Assembly (NCBI RefSeq): GCF_900114015.1
Contig: NZ_FORN01000023.1
Coordinates: forward strand, 1 to 64,000
Direction: 5' to 3'
Length of the DNA stretch: 64,000 bases
From: Caulobacter sp. UNC279MFTsu5.1
GTDB lineage: Bacteria; Pseudomonadota; Alphaproteobacteria; Caulobacterales; Caulobacteraceae
Shown: positions 8,381-18,600 of the stretch, one piece after another
How the letters are laid out: each line of letters opens with the position of its first letter
Position numbering within the stretch: position 1 is the first letter of the stretch
Translations under genes and position numbers: made by a program
The notes under the pieces: generated by a model
The model's input: the letters and a program-made list of their open reading frames with translations, nothing else
Databases searched by the model: none
Told to the model about the DNA's origin: nothing

Positions 8381-8764
8381 ATGACCCAAGCCCAAGACAT
8401 CCCCACCCGGTGCCTGACCTTCCAGCTCAAGCTGATGGCCGCCCTCGAAGCGGCCTGGGCCAGCATCGAGGCCACCACCGATCCCGCCGCGATCCGCCAG
8501 GCCCGCGACAAGGCCAAGGCCGTCGGCGAGCTGGCCGCCATGGCCCGCAAGGTCGCGCTGATCCTGCCGACGCCGCGCGGCAAGCCGCAGCTGGCCGAAA
8601 CGGCCGCCGCCGGCCTGCACGCCGCCCAGGGCGTGGCCAATGTCAGCGCGATGCTGGCGGACTCGCGGCTGACGGCGGTTCCCGAAACCGCCCCCACGGC
8701 CCAGGCCGAGATCGCCCGCCGGGCGCTCGACAAGCTGAAGGGCGGCCGACGCGGACGGCTGTGA
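8381..8764 (+). CDS. conserved-looking hypothetical protein, helical
   Basis: A 127-residue protein starting MTQAQDIPTRCLTFQLKLMA. The frame runs open far upstream, but that stretch is antisense to the tyrosine operon, and the first sensible ATG is at 8381. It is Ala-rich and predicted largely helical (TTDPAAIRQARDKAKAVGELAAMARKVALI), with a basic C-terminus GGRRGRL. No signal peptide or membrane segment is seen, and I do not recognise the family. It is flanked by palindromic repeats on both sides. Confidence 0.65.
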   Translation: MTQAQDIPTRCLTFQLKLMAALEAAWASIEATTDPAAIRQARDKAKAVGELAAMARKVALILPTPRGKPQLAETAAAGLHAAQGVANVSAMLADSRLTAVPETAPTAQAEIARRALDKLKGGRRGRL

Positions 8765-8774
8765 TCACCAACAA

Positions 8775-8902
8775 CCGCTCATCCCGGCGAACGCCGGGAC
8801 CCAGATCCCGTAGCGGTGTGGATGATTGGAGGGGCTCAGCGTTGTTGGCGTCAGCCACACCATCTTTCCATCTGGATCCCGGCGTTCGCCGGGATGAGCG
8901 GT
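8775..8902. repeat. palindromic intergenic repeat
   Basis: The arms CCGCTCATCCCGGCGAACGC (from 8775) and its reverse complement (ending 8902) are separated by about 78 bases. Each arm also folds on itself through CCCGGCGAACGCCGGG. It lies between the convergent hypothetical gene and the Lrp-type gene, where it could act as a bidirectional transcription barrier. It belongs to the same CATCCCGG family seen elsewhere in the window. Confidence 0.75.
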
Positions 8903-8945
8903 TTAGGAGTGACCGCCCTGCCGCTTCCAATCCACCCGCCGCTCC

Positions 8946-9416
8946 CTACTCCAGATAATCCAGCGGCAGCGCCGTGGCGTCCTTGATCGTCTCCAGCACG
9001 AAGGACGACCGGATGTCCTTGACCGCCGGCATCTTCAGCAGGCGCTTCATGGTGAAGTCGGCATAGGCGTCGAGGTTGGGGGCCACCACCCGCAGCAGGT
9101 AGTCGTAGCCGCCGGTCATGGCGTGGCAGCCCACCACCATCGGCTCGCGGCGCACCGCGTCGGCGAAGGCCTCGGCGGCGGTCTCGCTGTGGCGGTCGAC
9201 CTGGACCTCGACATAGGCCAGCAGGTCCAGCCGCGCCTTGCGGCGGTCCAGCAGCGCCACATAGCCGGCGATCAGACCGCTGGCCTCCAGTTGCTTGACC
9301 CGACGCAGGCACGGGCTGGGCGACAGCCCGACCCGCTCGGCCAGTTCGACGTTCGTGACCGAGCTGTCCTGCTGGAGGATCTCCAGGATCTTCCGGTCGG
9401 CGCGGGTAAGCTTCAT
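8946..9416 (-). CDS. Lrp/AsnC-family transcriptional regulator
   Basis: A 156-residue regulator with an N-terminal winged helix-turn-helix (LTRADRKILEILQQDSSVTNVELAERVGLSPSPCLRRVKQLE, described here as residues 3-44) and a C-terminal RAM ligand-binding domain. That domain includes GCHAMTGGYDYLLRVVAPNLDAYADF, the usual G-x-x-D-Y-L-L motif. Such proteins bind amino acids and regulate their metabolism. Proximity to the tyrosine operon suggests it may control that operon, but this is inference only. Confidence 0.92.
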   Translation of the reverse strand: MKLTRADRKILEILQQDSSVTNVELAERVGLSPSPCLRRVKQLEASGLIAGYVALLDRRKARLDLLAYVEVQVDRHSETAAEAFADAVRREPMVVGCHAMTGGYDYLLRVVAPNLDAYADFTMKRLLKMPAVKDIRSSFVLETIKDATALPLDYLE

Positions 9417-9612
9417 GATGACCGGTTTTCCAGCTGGTTTGGCAGAATATGCCGATCCTAGCGCGATCGTCGGCGGCGTGCATCCCGGTCCGGAGCCTTA
9501 GGCCGGGCGAAACGTTGGCATCGGGAGGCTTCGGCCTCCACCTCGCCAAGCGCCGATCCGCGCCCTTGGACACCACGGGCGGTCAACGCCCGCCGCCACG
9601 GAGAAACACCCC

Positions 9613-9915
9613 ATGCGCACCGCCCTGCTGATTTCCGCCGCGATCGCCGGCCTGTCCTTGACGGCCTGCTCGCAGAAGACCGAGGACCACACCGCCGCCG
9701 CCGCCGATCAGGCCGGCGCCGCCACCGCCTCGGCCGCCCAGGACACCGCCGCCAACGCCAACGCCGCCGCCGCCAACACCGCCGCCGCAACGGACAAGGC
9801 GGTCGACAACACGGCGGCCGCCGCCGACAAGGCCGCCAAGGAGGCCTCCGACGCCGCCGGCGTCGCCCAGCGCAAGGCCGACGCCGCCGCCGATGCCGCC
9901 GCCAAGACCCACTAA
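9613..9915 (+). CDS. small Ala-rich lipoprotein
   Basis: A 100-residue protein with a signal peptide ending in the lipobox LTAC (Cys19). The mature part is composed almost wholly of Ala, Asp, Asn, Thr and Lys in an 11-residue-like helical pattern (AAADKAAKEASDAAGVAQRK), resembling entericidin/Lpp-like helical lipoproteins. It is expected to be anchored in the outer or inner membrane and to face the periplasm. CGGAG is suitably placed upstream. It is convergent with ftsZ. The role is unknown, possibly structural or stress-related. Confidence 0.8.
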   Translation: MRTALLISAAIAGLSLTACSQKTEDHTAAAADQAGAATASAAQDTAANANAAAANTAAATDKAVDNTAAAADKAAKEASDAAGVAQRKADAAADAAAKTH

Positions 9916-9953
9916 GACCGGGCCGGACGATCCGCCGGCCTCCGCGACAGCCT

Positions 9954-9988
9954 CAAAGCAAAACCCCCGGAGCTTTCGCCCCGGGGGT
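9954..9988 (-). terminator. rho-independent terminator of ftsZ
   Basis: On the minus strand, ACCCCCGG / CCGGGGGT arms (9981-9988 and 9963-9970) with a 10-base loop are followed by TTTTGCTTT. It lies 43 bases after the ftsZ stop, between ftsZ and the convergent lipoprotein gene. It may serve both genes, but the T tract favours the ftsZ direction. Confidence 0.8.
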
Positions 9989-10030
9989 CTCGTTTACGCT
10001 ACTGGTACGCCACTAAACCTTGGGAGCTTT

Positions 10031-11560
10031 TCAATTGGCCAGGCGGCGCAGGAAGGACGGGATCTCCAGATCCTCGCCTTCGTCCGTGGTCGGCTGGTCC
10101 AGCGGCTGCAGCTGCGGACGGGCCGAGCCGGTCTGGCGCTGCGGCTGGGCCGGCTGCTGCTCGTAGCGCTGCTGGCGACCGCCGCCGAACAGGCTCATCC
10201 AGCCGCCCGACTTCTGGGCGCGGCGGTCCTCGTAGGTTTCGCTGTACAGCGGCTCGTCTTCGGGCTCGGCGACCATCGGGTCGACGATGCGGGTGACGCG
10301 CGGGGCCGGGGCGGCGATGCGGGGTTCTTCCATCACCGGCTCTTCGAAGCGCAGGTCTTCCTGGGCCTCGACCACCGGGGCGGGCTCCTCATAGGCCGGT
10401 TCCGGCGCGTAGGAGGCGACCGGGGCGGCGGCGGGACGCTCGATCGGGCGCGGCTCGTAGCGCATGCCCGGACGCGAGGTCTCGGCGGTGGTCGGGACCG
10501 GGGCCACCGGCGGCGCGGCCGGGCGGGTCTCGGCGATCAGCGGCTGGGCCGTGGTGTTGCGCGAGACGGGCTTGGGCTCGATCTGGGCGATCGAGGCGCC
10601 GTCCATGCCGGTGGCGACCACCGACACGCGGATCACGCCGTCCAGCGACGGGTCGAAGGCGGCGCCGAAGATGATGTTGGCTTCCGGGTCGACCTGGTCC
10701 GAGATCGCGTTCGCCGCTTCATCGACTTCGAGAAGCGTCATGTCCATGCCGCCGGTCACGTTGACCAGCACGGCCTTGGCGCCCTTCAGCGAGACTTCGT
10801 CCAGCAGCGGGTTGGCGATGGCGTTCTGGGCGGCCATCAGGGCGCGGTCTTCGCCGGTGCCCTCGCCGGTGCCCATCATCGCCTTGCCCATCTCGGTCAT
10901 GACCGTGCGGACGTCGGCGAAGTCGAGGTTGATCAGGCCCGGCAGCACCATCAGGTCGGTGATCGAGCGGACGCCCGAGTGCAGCACCTGGTCGGCCATG
11001 CCGAAGGCCTCGGCGAAGGTCGTGCGCTCGTTGGCGACGCGGAACAGGTTCTGGTTCGGAATGACGATCAGGGTGTCGACATAGCGCTGCAGCTCGCCGA
11101 TGCCGGCGTCGGCCAGGCGCATGCGATGGCGGCCTTCGAAGTGGAAGGGTTTGGTGACCACGCCGACCGTCAGGATGCCGCGCTCGCGGGCGCACTTGGC
11201 GATGATCGGGGCCGCGCCGGTGCCGGTGCCGCCGCCCATGCCGGCGGTGATGAACACCATGTGCGCGCCGTCCAGGTGCTCGCCGATCTCGGGGAAGCTC
11301 TCCTCGGCGGCGCTCATGCCGACCTCGGGGTGAGCGCCCGCGCCGAGGCCCTGCGTGACCTGCACGCCCAGCTGGATGCGACGGTCCGTCTTGGCGAACT
11401 GGAGCTGCTGCGCGTCGGTGTTGGCCACCACGAACTCAACACCCTCGAGGCCAGCCTCGATCATGTTGTTGACAGCATTGCCACCGGCCCCACCGACGCC
11501 GAACACCACGATACGCGGCTTCAGTTCAGTGGTACGCGGCGCGGAAAGAGAAATTGCCAT
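10031..11560 (-). CDS. ftsZ: cell division protein FtsZ
   Basis: A 509-residue tubulin-like GTPase that forms the division Z-ring. The tubulin signature GGGTGTG is at residues 109-115 and the catalytic T7 loop NLDFAD at 211-216. The globular core ends near residue 320. It is followed by a long Pro/Glu/Arg-rich disordered linker and the conserved C-terminal peptide EIPSFLRR, which binds FtsA and other membrane tethers. The long linker is typical of Caulobacter. The start [20 protein letters not shown] fits the family. A 615-base regulatory region separates it from ftsA. Confidence 0.98.
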   Translation of the reverse strand: MAISLSAPRTTELKPRIVVFGVGGAGGNAVNNMIEAGLEGVEFVVANTDAQQLQFAKTDRRIQLGVQVTQGLGAGAHPEVGMSAAEESFPEIGEHLDGAHMVFITAGMGGGTGTGAAPIIAKCARERGILTVGVVTKPFHFEGRHRMRLADAGIGELQRYVDTLIVIPNQNLFRVANERTTFAEAFGMADQVLHSGVRSITDLMVLPGLINLDFADVRTVMTEMGKAMMGTGEGTGEDRALMAAQNAIANPLLDEVSLKGAKAVLVNVTGGMDMTLLEVDEAANAISDQVDPEANIIFGAAFDPSLDGVIRVSVVATGMDGASIAQIEPKPVSRNTTAQPLIAETRPAAPPVAPVPTTAETSRPGMRYEPRPIERPAAAPVASYAPEPAYEEPAPVVEAQEDLRFEEPVMEEPRIAAPAPRVTRIVDPMVAEPEDEPLYSETYEDRRAQKSGGWMSLFGGGRQQRYEQQPAQPQRQTGSARPQLQPLDQPTTDEGEDLEIPSFLRRLAN

Positions 11561-11658
11561 GGGACCCTCGCGTCCTAAACGCCGAATTCGTCAACTACCG
11601 AGCGGATCAACCGCCGGGAGTCATCTCGACGATCGGGTTAACAGAACAACCACCAACC

Positions 11659-11674
11659 TTAATCGGTGGTTAAC
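11659..11674 (-). promoter_or_regulatory. CtrA box upstream of ftsZ
   Basis: TTAATCGGTGGTTAAC is a perfect TTAA-N7-TTAAC CtrA recognition site about 100 bases upstream of the ftsZ start. In Caulobacter crescentus CtrA represses ftsZ in swarmer cells. Four GANTC sites, targets of the CcrM methylase, lie nearby at 11618, 11685, 11738 and 11749; methylation there is known to influence ftsZ transcription in that species. A second pair of TTAA half-sites with N6 spacing is at 11892-11905. Confidence 0.75.
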
Positions 11675-11753
11675 TGCATAAGCTGAGTCGGCCCGCGGTC
11701 GATCCCGGATAGGCCGAAAAAATCCAGTTATCCAAAGGAATCGCCTGGGATTC

Positions 11754-12041
11754 CTTGGGTTCCCGAACCTAGCCGAAAGCCCCGTGCGGCGGAACGCCGC
11801 TGACCGAAAAACCCTTGGAAAGTCCCGTTTTCGACGCCTCGAAAACTAGGCTTTCAGGTGTTTCCGACACTTAGATCGTAAACGTTCATGCTTAAGGTCG
11901 GTTAAGACTTGGCCGCTGCTCTGGGCGAGCTTGGCCAAGACGAAAAAATCATCGGATCACAAAAATTTACAGTCGCGCCCCGAGGGACGCGACTCGGCCA
12001 CGCTTGATGGAAAAGGCGCCAAGGCCAAAGCTCCACCGCAC
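11754..12041. other. non-coding region upstream of ftsZ
   Basis: No gene is seen. It contains a perfect inverted repeat GTTTTCGA-CGCC-TCGAAAAC at 11827-11846 and the TTAA-N6-TTAA pair noted at 11892-11905. It probably carries distal ftsZ promoter elements. The inverted repeat lacks a following T tract on either strand, so a terminator role is doubtful. Confidence 0.45.
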
Positions 12042-12153
12042 TGTCATCCCGGACAAGCGCGAAGCGCGCGGATCCGGGACCGACGCGTGAACTCGGCGCT
12101 TCCGGCGATCCCGGATCCGCGCCCGGCTATCGCCAGGCTTGTCCGGGATGACA
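12042..12153. repeat. TGTCATCCCGG palindromic intergenic repeat
   Basis: The arms TGTCATCCCGGACAAGC (12042-12058) and GCTTGTCCGGGATGACA (12137-12153) are exact reverse complements, with further inverted segments between. It sits 22 bases after the ftsA stop and may end ftsA transcription. It is another member of the dispersed CATCCCGG family in this window. Confidence 0.75.
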
Positions 12154-12175
12154 ACCGTTTTTGAGGCCTGATCGG

Positions 12176-13501
12176 CTAGAGATTGTCGCGCAGCCAGGCC
12201 GCGGCCCGGGCGACCGGGCTGGCGTTGGGGTCGAGCGGGCGCTTGCGGATCGCCGCCCCGGCCAGGGCCTTGGGCGAGACCACTTCGCGCGGGCCGAAGG
12301 CCGTGCGGTGCAGGACGCCGGCGGCGGCGCAGAAGGCCGGACCCGATGCGGCGTCGGCCAGGTGCGGCACCCGGCGCGGACGGCCCAGGCGGACCGGACG
12401 GTCGAACACTCGCACGGCCACCTCGCGCACGCCGGCCAGCTGGCTGGCGCCGCCGGTCAGGACGATGCCCGCGCCCGGCTCGACCGGGGCGCCCGAGGCC
12501 TTCAGGCGCTCGCGCAGCAGCTCCAGCGTCTCCTCGACGCGCGGCTGGATGATGCCCTTCAGCAGGCTGCGGGGCGCGATCACCGGGCCCGCGCCCGGAT
12601 CGTCGCCGCGCGGCGGGGCCTCGATCATCTCGCGGTCCTCGTTGGCCGAGGCGATGGCGCTGCCGTGCAGAGTCTTGATGCGCTCGGCGCCGGCGACCGA
12701 GGTCTGCAGGCCACGGGCGATGTCCTGGGTGACGTGCCCGCCGCCGACGGCCAGGCTGTCGACGTGGCACAGGGCGCCGTTGTTGAACACCGCCACCGAG
12801 GTCGAGCCGCCGCCCATGTCGATGCAGACCGCGCCCAGGTCCATCTCGTCCTCCTCCAGGGCCGCCAGGGCCGAGGCGAAGGGCGCGGCGACCACGCCCT
12901 CGAAGCTGAGGTGGGCGCGTTCGACGCAGTGGGCCAGGGTGTGGAAGACGTTCTCGTTGATCGAGACGACCAGCAGCTCCAGGCCCAGCGCCCGGCCGAA
13001 CATGGCGCGAGGGTCGCGGATACCGCGCTGACCGTCCACCGACCAGGCGATCGGCAGCAGGTGGATCGGCTTGCGGCCGGGAATGCGGACCTGGGCCAGG
13101 GCCGAGGCGATGGCGCGCGACAGGTCGCCGTCGCCGATCGGCCGGGCGCCCAGCGACACCTGGGTGTGGACGCGGTGGCTGGCCAGCTGGCCGCCGGCCG
13201 TGCAGACGCTGACGCCCTGAACGTTGACGCCGGCCACGGTCTCGGCCCGCTCGACGGCCTGGGCGATGGCCTGCGCCGCCTCGTCCAGATTGACGATCGC
13301 CCCGCCGCGCACGCCGCGCGACTGCACATAGCCGACGCCGGCCGTGGTCAGGGTGCGGTTGTCGCGATGGACCCCGTCGGCCTTCATGATGAAGCAGGTG
13401 ACCTTGGACGCGCCAAGATCGACGGCCGCGACCGCCGGCTGACGCACCAGCGTCGCCTTCAAGCCTTCGCGGGCTTGTTTCCGGTCATCCAGTCGCGACA
13501 T
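12176..13501 (-). CDS. ftsA: cell division protein FtsA
   Basis: A 441-residue actin-fold ATPase that tethers FtsZ to the membrane. Actin-family phosphate loops are visible as AAVDLGASKVTC near the N-terminus and CIDMGGGSTSVAVF in the middle, with the adenosine motif IVLTGGASQLAGV later. The C-terminus ends AAAWLRDNL, the amphipathic membrane-targeting helix. I chose the ATG at 13501 because GAGGTGA precedes it, although a GTG seven codons upstream is also in frame. It follows ftsQ after a 31-base gap. Confidence 0.96.
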   Translation of the reverse strand: MSRLDDRKQAREGLKATLVRQPAVAAVDLGASKVTCFIMKADGVHRDNRTLTTAGVGYVQSRGVRGGAIVNLDEAAQAIAQAVERAETVAGVNVQGVSVCTAGGQLASHRVHTQVSLGARPIGDGDLSRAIASALAQVRIPGRKPIHLLPIAWSVDGQRGIRDPRAMFGRALGLELLVVSINENVFHTLAHCVERAHLSFEGVVAAPFASALAALEEDEMDLGAVCIDMGGGSTSVAVFNNGALCHVDSLAVGGGHVTQDIARGLQTSVAGAERIKTLHGSAIASANEDREMIEAPPRGDDPGAGPVIAPRSLLKGIIQPRVEETLELLRERLKASGAPVEPGAGIVLTGGASQLAGVREVAVRVFDRPVRLGRPRRVPHLADAASGPAFCAAAGVLHRTAFGPREVVSPKALAGAAIRKRPLDPNASPVARAAAWLRDNL

Positions 13502-13532
13502 CGCTACAGTCACCTCACACACAAGTTCATGA

Positions 13533-14444
13533 TCAGGCCCCTCCGGCCACGGGCTGCCCGGGCAGCACCGCGTCGCGAGGCCTTACGGCCACCATCTCCG
13601 GGTCGCGCAGGTCGATGCGCGCGAAACCGAGATCGAGGATTCGTTGTCGTTGATCGAGTTGATCCAATTGAATCAGCGCGGACTCTTCGTCAATGGCCGG
13701 CAGCTGGATCAGCGAACCATCTTTCAAACGCAGGTCCCAACGGCGGTCGTCGACGCGCACCAGGGCCTCCAGGCGGTCGCGCAGGCGCGGCCGGGCGTTG
13801 ACGGCCGGCAGGATGGCGCCGGCGGCCTGGTCGGCGCCCTGCCCCACCACCAGCGGCAGCTGCGGGAAACGCGCGGCGTCGGCCTCGCGGATGATGCGCC
13901 CCTCGCCGTCGATCACCCGCATGGCGCCGGAATGCTGCCAGACGGCCAGGGCCGGGCGCTCCTCGACGGAGATGAACACGGTGTCGGGCAGCAGGCGCAC
14001 GACCTTGGCGGACTTGACCCAGCCCACGCCCTCGACGCGGGTCCGCAGGTCGGCCAGGTCCAGGCCCAGGGTCGGCTGGTCCTGGTAGAGCGCCGTGGCG
14101 TTCAGGATGTCGGCCTTGGCCATCGGCGAGGCGCCCTCGATGTGCACGGTCTTCAGCTTGAAGCCGAGGTCGGCGAACTCGCCGTCGACGCCGCGGACCA
14201 TGGCCTGGCCCAGGCGCTCGGCCCGATGGCCGGTGGCCAGGGTGGCGACCAGGGCGACGACCAGCGCGCCGCCGGCCACGGTCAGGGCCAGGCGCGGCGA
14301 CACGCCCACGCCGCTCCGCGCGGCTTGCAGCTTCCCGGCCGGCGGCGCGGCGTTGCGCGCGGCCGATCGAGCCTTCGGACTTGCGGGCGCTTCGGCCCGG
14401 GGGCGCGTTGGCTTACGCGGTCCCCCCCGCACACTCGCGGGCAT
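13533..14444 (-). CDS. ftsQ: cell division protein FtsQ
   Basis: A 303-residue bitopic division protein. A basic Pro/Ala-rich cytoplasmic tail (about 50 residues) leads to one membrane segment (LALTVAGGALVVALVATLA). A POTRA domain follows (LKTVHIEGASPMAKADILNA), then the beta domain with SAKVVRLLPDTVFISVEER. It links FtsB/FtsL and the late septal machinery. Its 5' end overlaps the 3' end of ddl by 32 bases, so the two are translationally linked. Confidence 0.95.
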   Translation of the reverse strand: MPASVRGGPRKPTRPRAEAPASPKARSAARNAAPPAGKLQAARSGVGVSPRLALTVAGGALVVALVATLATGHRAERLGQAMVRGVDGEFADLGFKLKTVHIEGASPMAKADILNATALYQDQPTLGLDLADLRTRVEGVGWVKSAKVVRLLPDTVFISVEERPALAVWQHSGAMRVIDGEGRIIREADAARFPQLPLVVGQGADQAAGAILPAVNARPRLRDRLEALVRVDDRRWDLRLKDGSLIQLPAIDEESALIQLDQLDQRQRILDLGFARIDLRDPEMVAVRPRDAVLPGQPVAGGA

Positions 14445-15390
14445 AAGCGTCCTCCACGATCCAGAACACTAAACGATCAAACGAAACGCCGACGTGGTCC
14501 GCCTGCTCGGGGACGAGCGAAGTGGGTGTCATGCCAGGCTGCGTATTGACCTCTAGAAGGACCAGAAGGTCGTTAATGTCGTCATAACGGAAGTCCGCCC
14601 TGGTCACACCTCGGCAACCAAGACTTTCATGGCCAAGCTTGGCCAAGTGCAGGGCCCGATCCCTTACGACGTCCGGAATTGGAGCCGGAAGAACATGGAT
14701 CGACCCGCCTTCGGAATACTTGGCGGCGTAGTCGTAGAAACCTGTGGACGGGCGGATTTCGGTGACCGCCAGGGCCCTTGGACCCGTTGCCTGGCCTAGG
14801 ATTGCGACCGAAAGCTCCAACCCGGGGATGTAGGGCTCGACCATCACCTCTTCCCCGAAAGCCCAGTCCGGCGCGGCCAGCTCGCGCGGCGGCCCGTTGG
14901 CGCCCTCGCGCACGACGAACACCCCGACCGACGAGCCCTCGGCGTTGGGTTTGACCACATAGGGCGGCTGCATCACATGGTCGCGCGCGACATCGTGGCG
15001 GTTGAACAGGCCGCCGCCGGGCACGGGGATCCCGGCGGCCGCCAGCACGGCCTTGCTGCGGGCCTTGTCCATGGCCAGGGCCGAGGCCAGAACCCCGGAA
15101 TGGGTGTAGGCCAGGCCCAGGGTCTCCAGCACGCCCTGCACGCAGCCGTCCTCGCCCCAGCGGCCGTGCAGGCCGTTGACCACCAGGTCGGGTTTCAGGG
15201 CGGTGAGCACTTGGGCGACGCCAGAAGGCGGGTTTGGACCGGGGTCGACGCACGTGACGCGGGCGCCCAGCCGCTCCAGCGCGGCGGCGTAGGCCGCCCC
15301 GGTGGCCAGGCTGACCTCGCGCTCGGCCGACGGGCCGCCGAGCAGGACGACGATGTGCTGGTTGGCCAGGGGGCGTTCGGCTGGGGTCAT
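14413..15390 (-). CDS. ddl: D-alanine--D-alanine ligase
   Basis: A 325-residue ATP-grasp enzyme that joins two D-alanines for peptidoglycan precursor synthesis. The N-terminal GGPSAEREVSLATG motif is diagnostic. VVKPNAEGSSVGVF in the middle is the ATP-grasp lysine/Ser-loop, and LLVLLEVNTQPGMTPTSLVP carries the metal-binding Glu/Asn. It is the most upstream dcw gene before the polysaccharide island; in the usual dcw order murB would come next, but here it is about 44 kb away. Confidence 0.97.
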   Translation of the reverse strand: MTPAERPLANQHIVVLLGGPSAEREVSLATGAAYAAALERLGARVTCVDPGPNPPSGVAQVLTALKPDLVVNGLHGRWGEDGCVQGVLETLGLAYTHSGVLASALAMDKARSKAVLAAAGIPVPGGGLFNRHDVARDHVMQPPYVVKPNAEGSSVGVFVVREGANGPPRELAAPDWAFGEEVMVEPYIPGLELSVAILGQATGPRALAVTEIRPSTGFYDYAAKYSEGGSIHVLPAPIPDVVRDRALHLAKLGHESLGCRGVTRADFRYDDINDLLVLLEVNTQPGMTPTSLVPEQADHVGVSFDRLVFWIVEDAYARECAGGTA

Positions 15391-15620
15391 GGGCCGCAGC
15401 GGTAGCCCTGCCGTGTCGAAGGGCTAGGGAGAGAAGATCCGCTTTTCGTGAACCCTCTCGCGCTCCCCTCGCCCTGTCATCCCGGGCCTCGCGCCCGGCC
15501 CCCCTCGTTCAGCTGACGGTGAAGCGCTTTAGCGCGCCACACCTCCGCACTGGGATGGGTCCCGGGCGCAAGGCCTTGCGCCTACCCGCACCGGCACAAG
15601 GTCTTTGTGGCTATCGAGGT
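15391..15620. other. intergenic junction between ddl and the polysaccharide island
   Basis: No gene is seen. It contains a CATCCCGGGC...GCGCCCGG hairpin near 15478-15500 and a matching CCGGGCGCAAGGC segment near 15563, related to the dispersed palindromic repeats. It is the left edge of the inserted region. No tRNA, att-like repeat or integrase piece is visible here. Confidence 0.5.
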
Positions 15621-18600
15621 TCACAGGATGAAATCCCCGGCCGACAATGCGAACAGGCCCTCAAGCCGCAAGATCATCTCGGCCGCGCCGCCATTGCCGT
15701 TGTCGAAGAACAGATCGGTCCCGCCCCCTGAGGTGGAGTAGCGGATCGAGGCGACGCCGCCACCGCTGAAACCGCCCGTGCCGTTGAAGACGAACTGGCC
15801 CGGGACCAGGGCCGAAACGTCGATGAGGTCGCCGCCCGCCACGCCGGCCCCGTCGAAACCCACGATCACGTCGCGCGCCAAAGCGCTCGACTCGCCGAAG
15901 GAGAGATAGACGAACGTGTCGTTTCCGGCCCCGCCGGTCAGCCGATCCGCGCCCGCGCCGCCGTTCAGGAGGTCGTCGCCGGCCCCGCCGAAGAGTTGGT
16001 CGACGCCCGCCCCGCCGTAGATGACGTCGCGACCGCTCGAGCCGGTCAGGATGTCGTTGCCGCCCAGTCCGGAGATGGAGGCGACGCCGACCACCGACGC
16101 GAAGATGGAGAAATCCAGGGTGTTGGCGGCGGAATTGCCCAGCACCATCTGGCCGGCGCCGTCGAACACCTCGATCGTGCTGATGTTCGCGGTCCTGTCC
16201 AGGGTCACCGCGCCGCCGCCCGAAATGACCCGCAGCGTGTCGGTTCCATCGCCGCCGATCAGCGTGTCGAACTGCGCCTCGGAGCCGCGGATCACCAGGA
16301 TGTCGTTCCCCCGGCCGCCGTCCACCCTGTCGGTCCCGCTGCCGCCGTCGAGCGTATCTTGGCCGGCGTCGCCGAACAGCTGATCGGCGCCGCCAAGGCC
16401 TCGGAGGGTGTCGTCGCCACGGCCGCCGTTCAGGATGTTGTTCCCGCTCGTGCCGGTGAGGACGACGCCCGCGGTGGTTTCGCCGTTGATGGTGATCGTG
16501 ACCACCGCGATGTCGCTGACGAGGCCGTCCGAGACGGTGTAGGCAAAGCTGTCGGTCGCCGTCTGGCCGCTGGCCAGGGTGTCGAAGGCGCCGTTCGGGT
16601 CATAGGTGAAGGCCCCGGAGGCGTTCAGGGTCAGCCGGGCGCCGGAAGCGAGCAGCGTCGCGGTTCCCACCCCGCCGGCGCCGCCGTTCAGCGCGACCAC
16701 GCTCAGGGCGTTGCCGTCCGGATCACGATCCAGGCCGGCGAGGTTGGTGATGACGTTGCCGGTCAGCACGACGGCCTCGCCGGTCGTGAAGGCGTCGTCG
16801 CCCGCCACCGGCGCATCGTTGCGGCCGTCCATCCGCAAGGTCGCGGTGTTGGGCGTCGTGCTGACGCCGTCCGACACGCGGTAGCTGGCCGTGAGGGTTT
16901 CGAAGGCCCCCTGCGCCAGGTCGTTGAACTGCGACGGGGACAGCGACAGCACCCCGGAAGGCAGGAGGCTGAAGACCACGGCGCGCGAGGCGTTGGACGA
17001 AGTCACCGTCAGGTTCTGGACCGAGAGCGGCTGGCCCTCGGGGTCCGTCGCGGTGGCCAGCAGGTCGATGTTGACGGACGGCGCGTCCTCGTTGCTCGTC
17101 CCCGCATTGATCGGGCTGACGGTCGGCGGCGCGTTCGAAGCGGGGGGCGTCACATTGACCGTCACCGTGGCGGCCGCGCTGCCGCCGAAGCCGTCGATCA
17201 CGACGTATTCGAAGCTCGCGGTTCCGACGAAGCCCGTGCTCGGCGTGAAGGTGACGGTCCCCGTCGCGGCGTCGAACCCCGCCGTTCCGTTGACCGCGTT
17301 CCTGACGGCGCTGACGGTGAGCGTGTCGCCGTCGCCGTCGGTGTCTCCGGCCAGCAGCGTCGCCGCCGCGATCTGGACGGGCGTGTCCCGCACGGTGGTC
17401 GCGGTCTCGGTGTCGGGGACCGGCGCGTCGTTGAGGTCCACCAGGAGCACGACCTGGCTCGCCTGCGCGCCGGCCGTGGCGGGATCGGCGTCGACCAGCC
17501 GTCCCTTGCCGGCGGCGTTGAGGAAAATTCCGTCATTGGTCACGGTGAAGTCGGTCGCCGTCAGCGGCGTACTGGCTCCCGCCTGGTCGGTGAAGCCGCG
17601 TTGGCTGACGATCGACAGGCCGCGGATCATCGGCAACTGCCCGTCGGCGTCGCTCAGCCGCACGCCGTTGAAGGGCTTGTCCTGCACGCTGGCGAACGGG
17701 ACGTAGGCCTGGCTGAACACCGCCGGGTCGAGGGGAAACTGGATCTGGACGGTCAACCCGCCGAGATCGACCGCCGCGAGCCCGTACTGTCCGTTGCCGA
17801 TGGCGGACGGGTCGGCGTTCGGCAGGTTGGCGAACTCGACGGCGCCCTGCGCGGTGTTGACGGTCGTGGTCTGCCTCGCGCTGGCGGTGGGGAACAGCGT
17901 GTCGGGCGTGGAGCCGAAGATATATTCCGCCGTGATGGCGCGGCCCGCGAAGGTCGCCGCGCCCGCCGGGCTTTCCGCCAGGTCGGTGACGGCCACGGTG
18001 ATCGCCTGCTGCACCGGCGGCGCGATCCCATCGGAGGCGCTGACCGTCAGCGCGTAGTGATTGTCGGCCCCCGTATCCCTCGGCGTCTCGAAGTCCGGCA
18101 TGGCCAGGAAGCGCAGTTCGCCGCTGCTCGCGTTGATCGTGAACAACGCCCGATCGTCGCCGCCGGCGATGGCGTAGGTCAGCGTGTTCCCGTCCGGGTC
18201 CGTCGCCCTTATCGCGCCGACGAGCGTGTTGTTTTCGGGCGTCGAGAAAGCGGCGCCCGACGTGAACACCGGCGGGCCATTGGCGCCGCCCGGCGGGTCG
18301 AACACGACGTCGACCCAGTAGTTCCCCGCGTTGAAGCTCTGGTTGGGGAACTGCACGCCGGCGCCGTAGGCATAGACGCCATTGCCGCCGACCTGACCGC
18401 TGGCCGGGGCGCTCAGCACGCCATAGGGGTCGCTATAGGTCGTGGTGAAATAGCTATCGATCGCCAGGTAGTTGTTCTCGGTCTTGTAGGAGGCGACGTA
18501 GACGGCGCCGGCCTGGATCGTGACCGGCGTCGTCAGCGTCGCGACCTGCCAGCCCGATTGGCCCGGCGCCGAGTTGAAGGTCACCGTCGCGAGCAAGGTT

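Noticed and set aside
9893-11578. A 561-codon plus-strand open frame over ftsZ
   Set aside because: It is antisense to ftsZ, with His/Gly/Arg-rich shadow composition.
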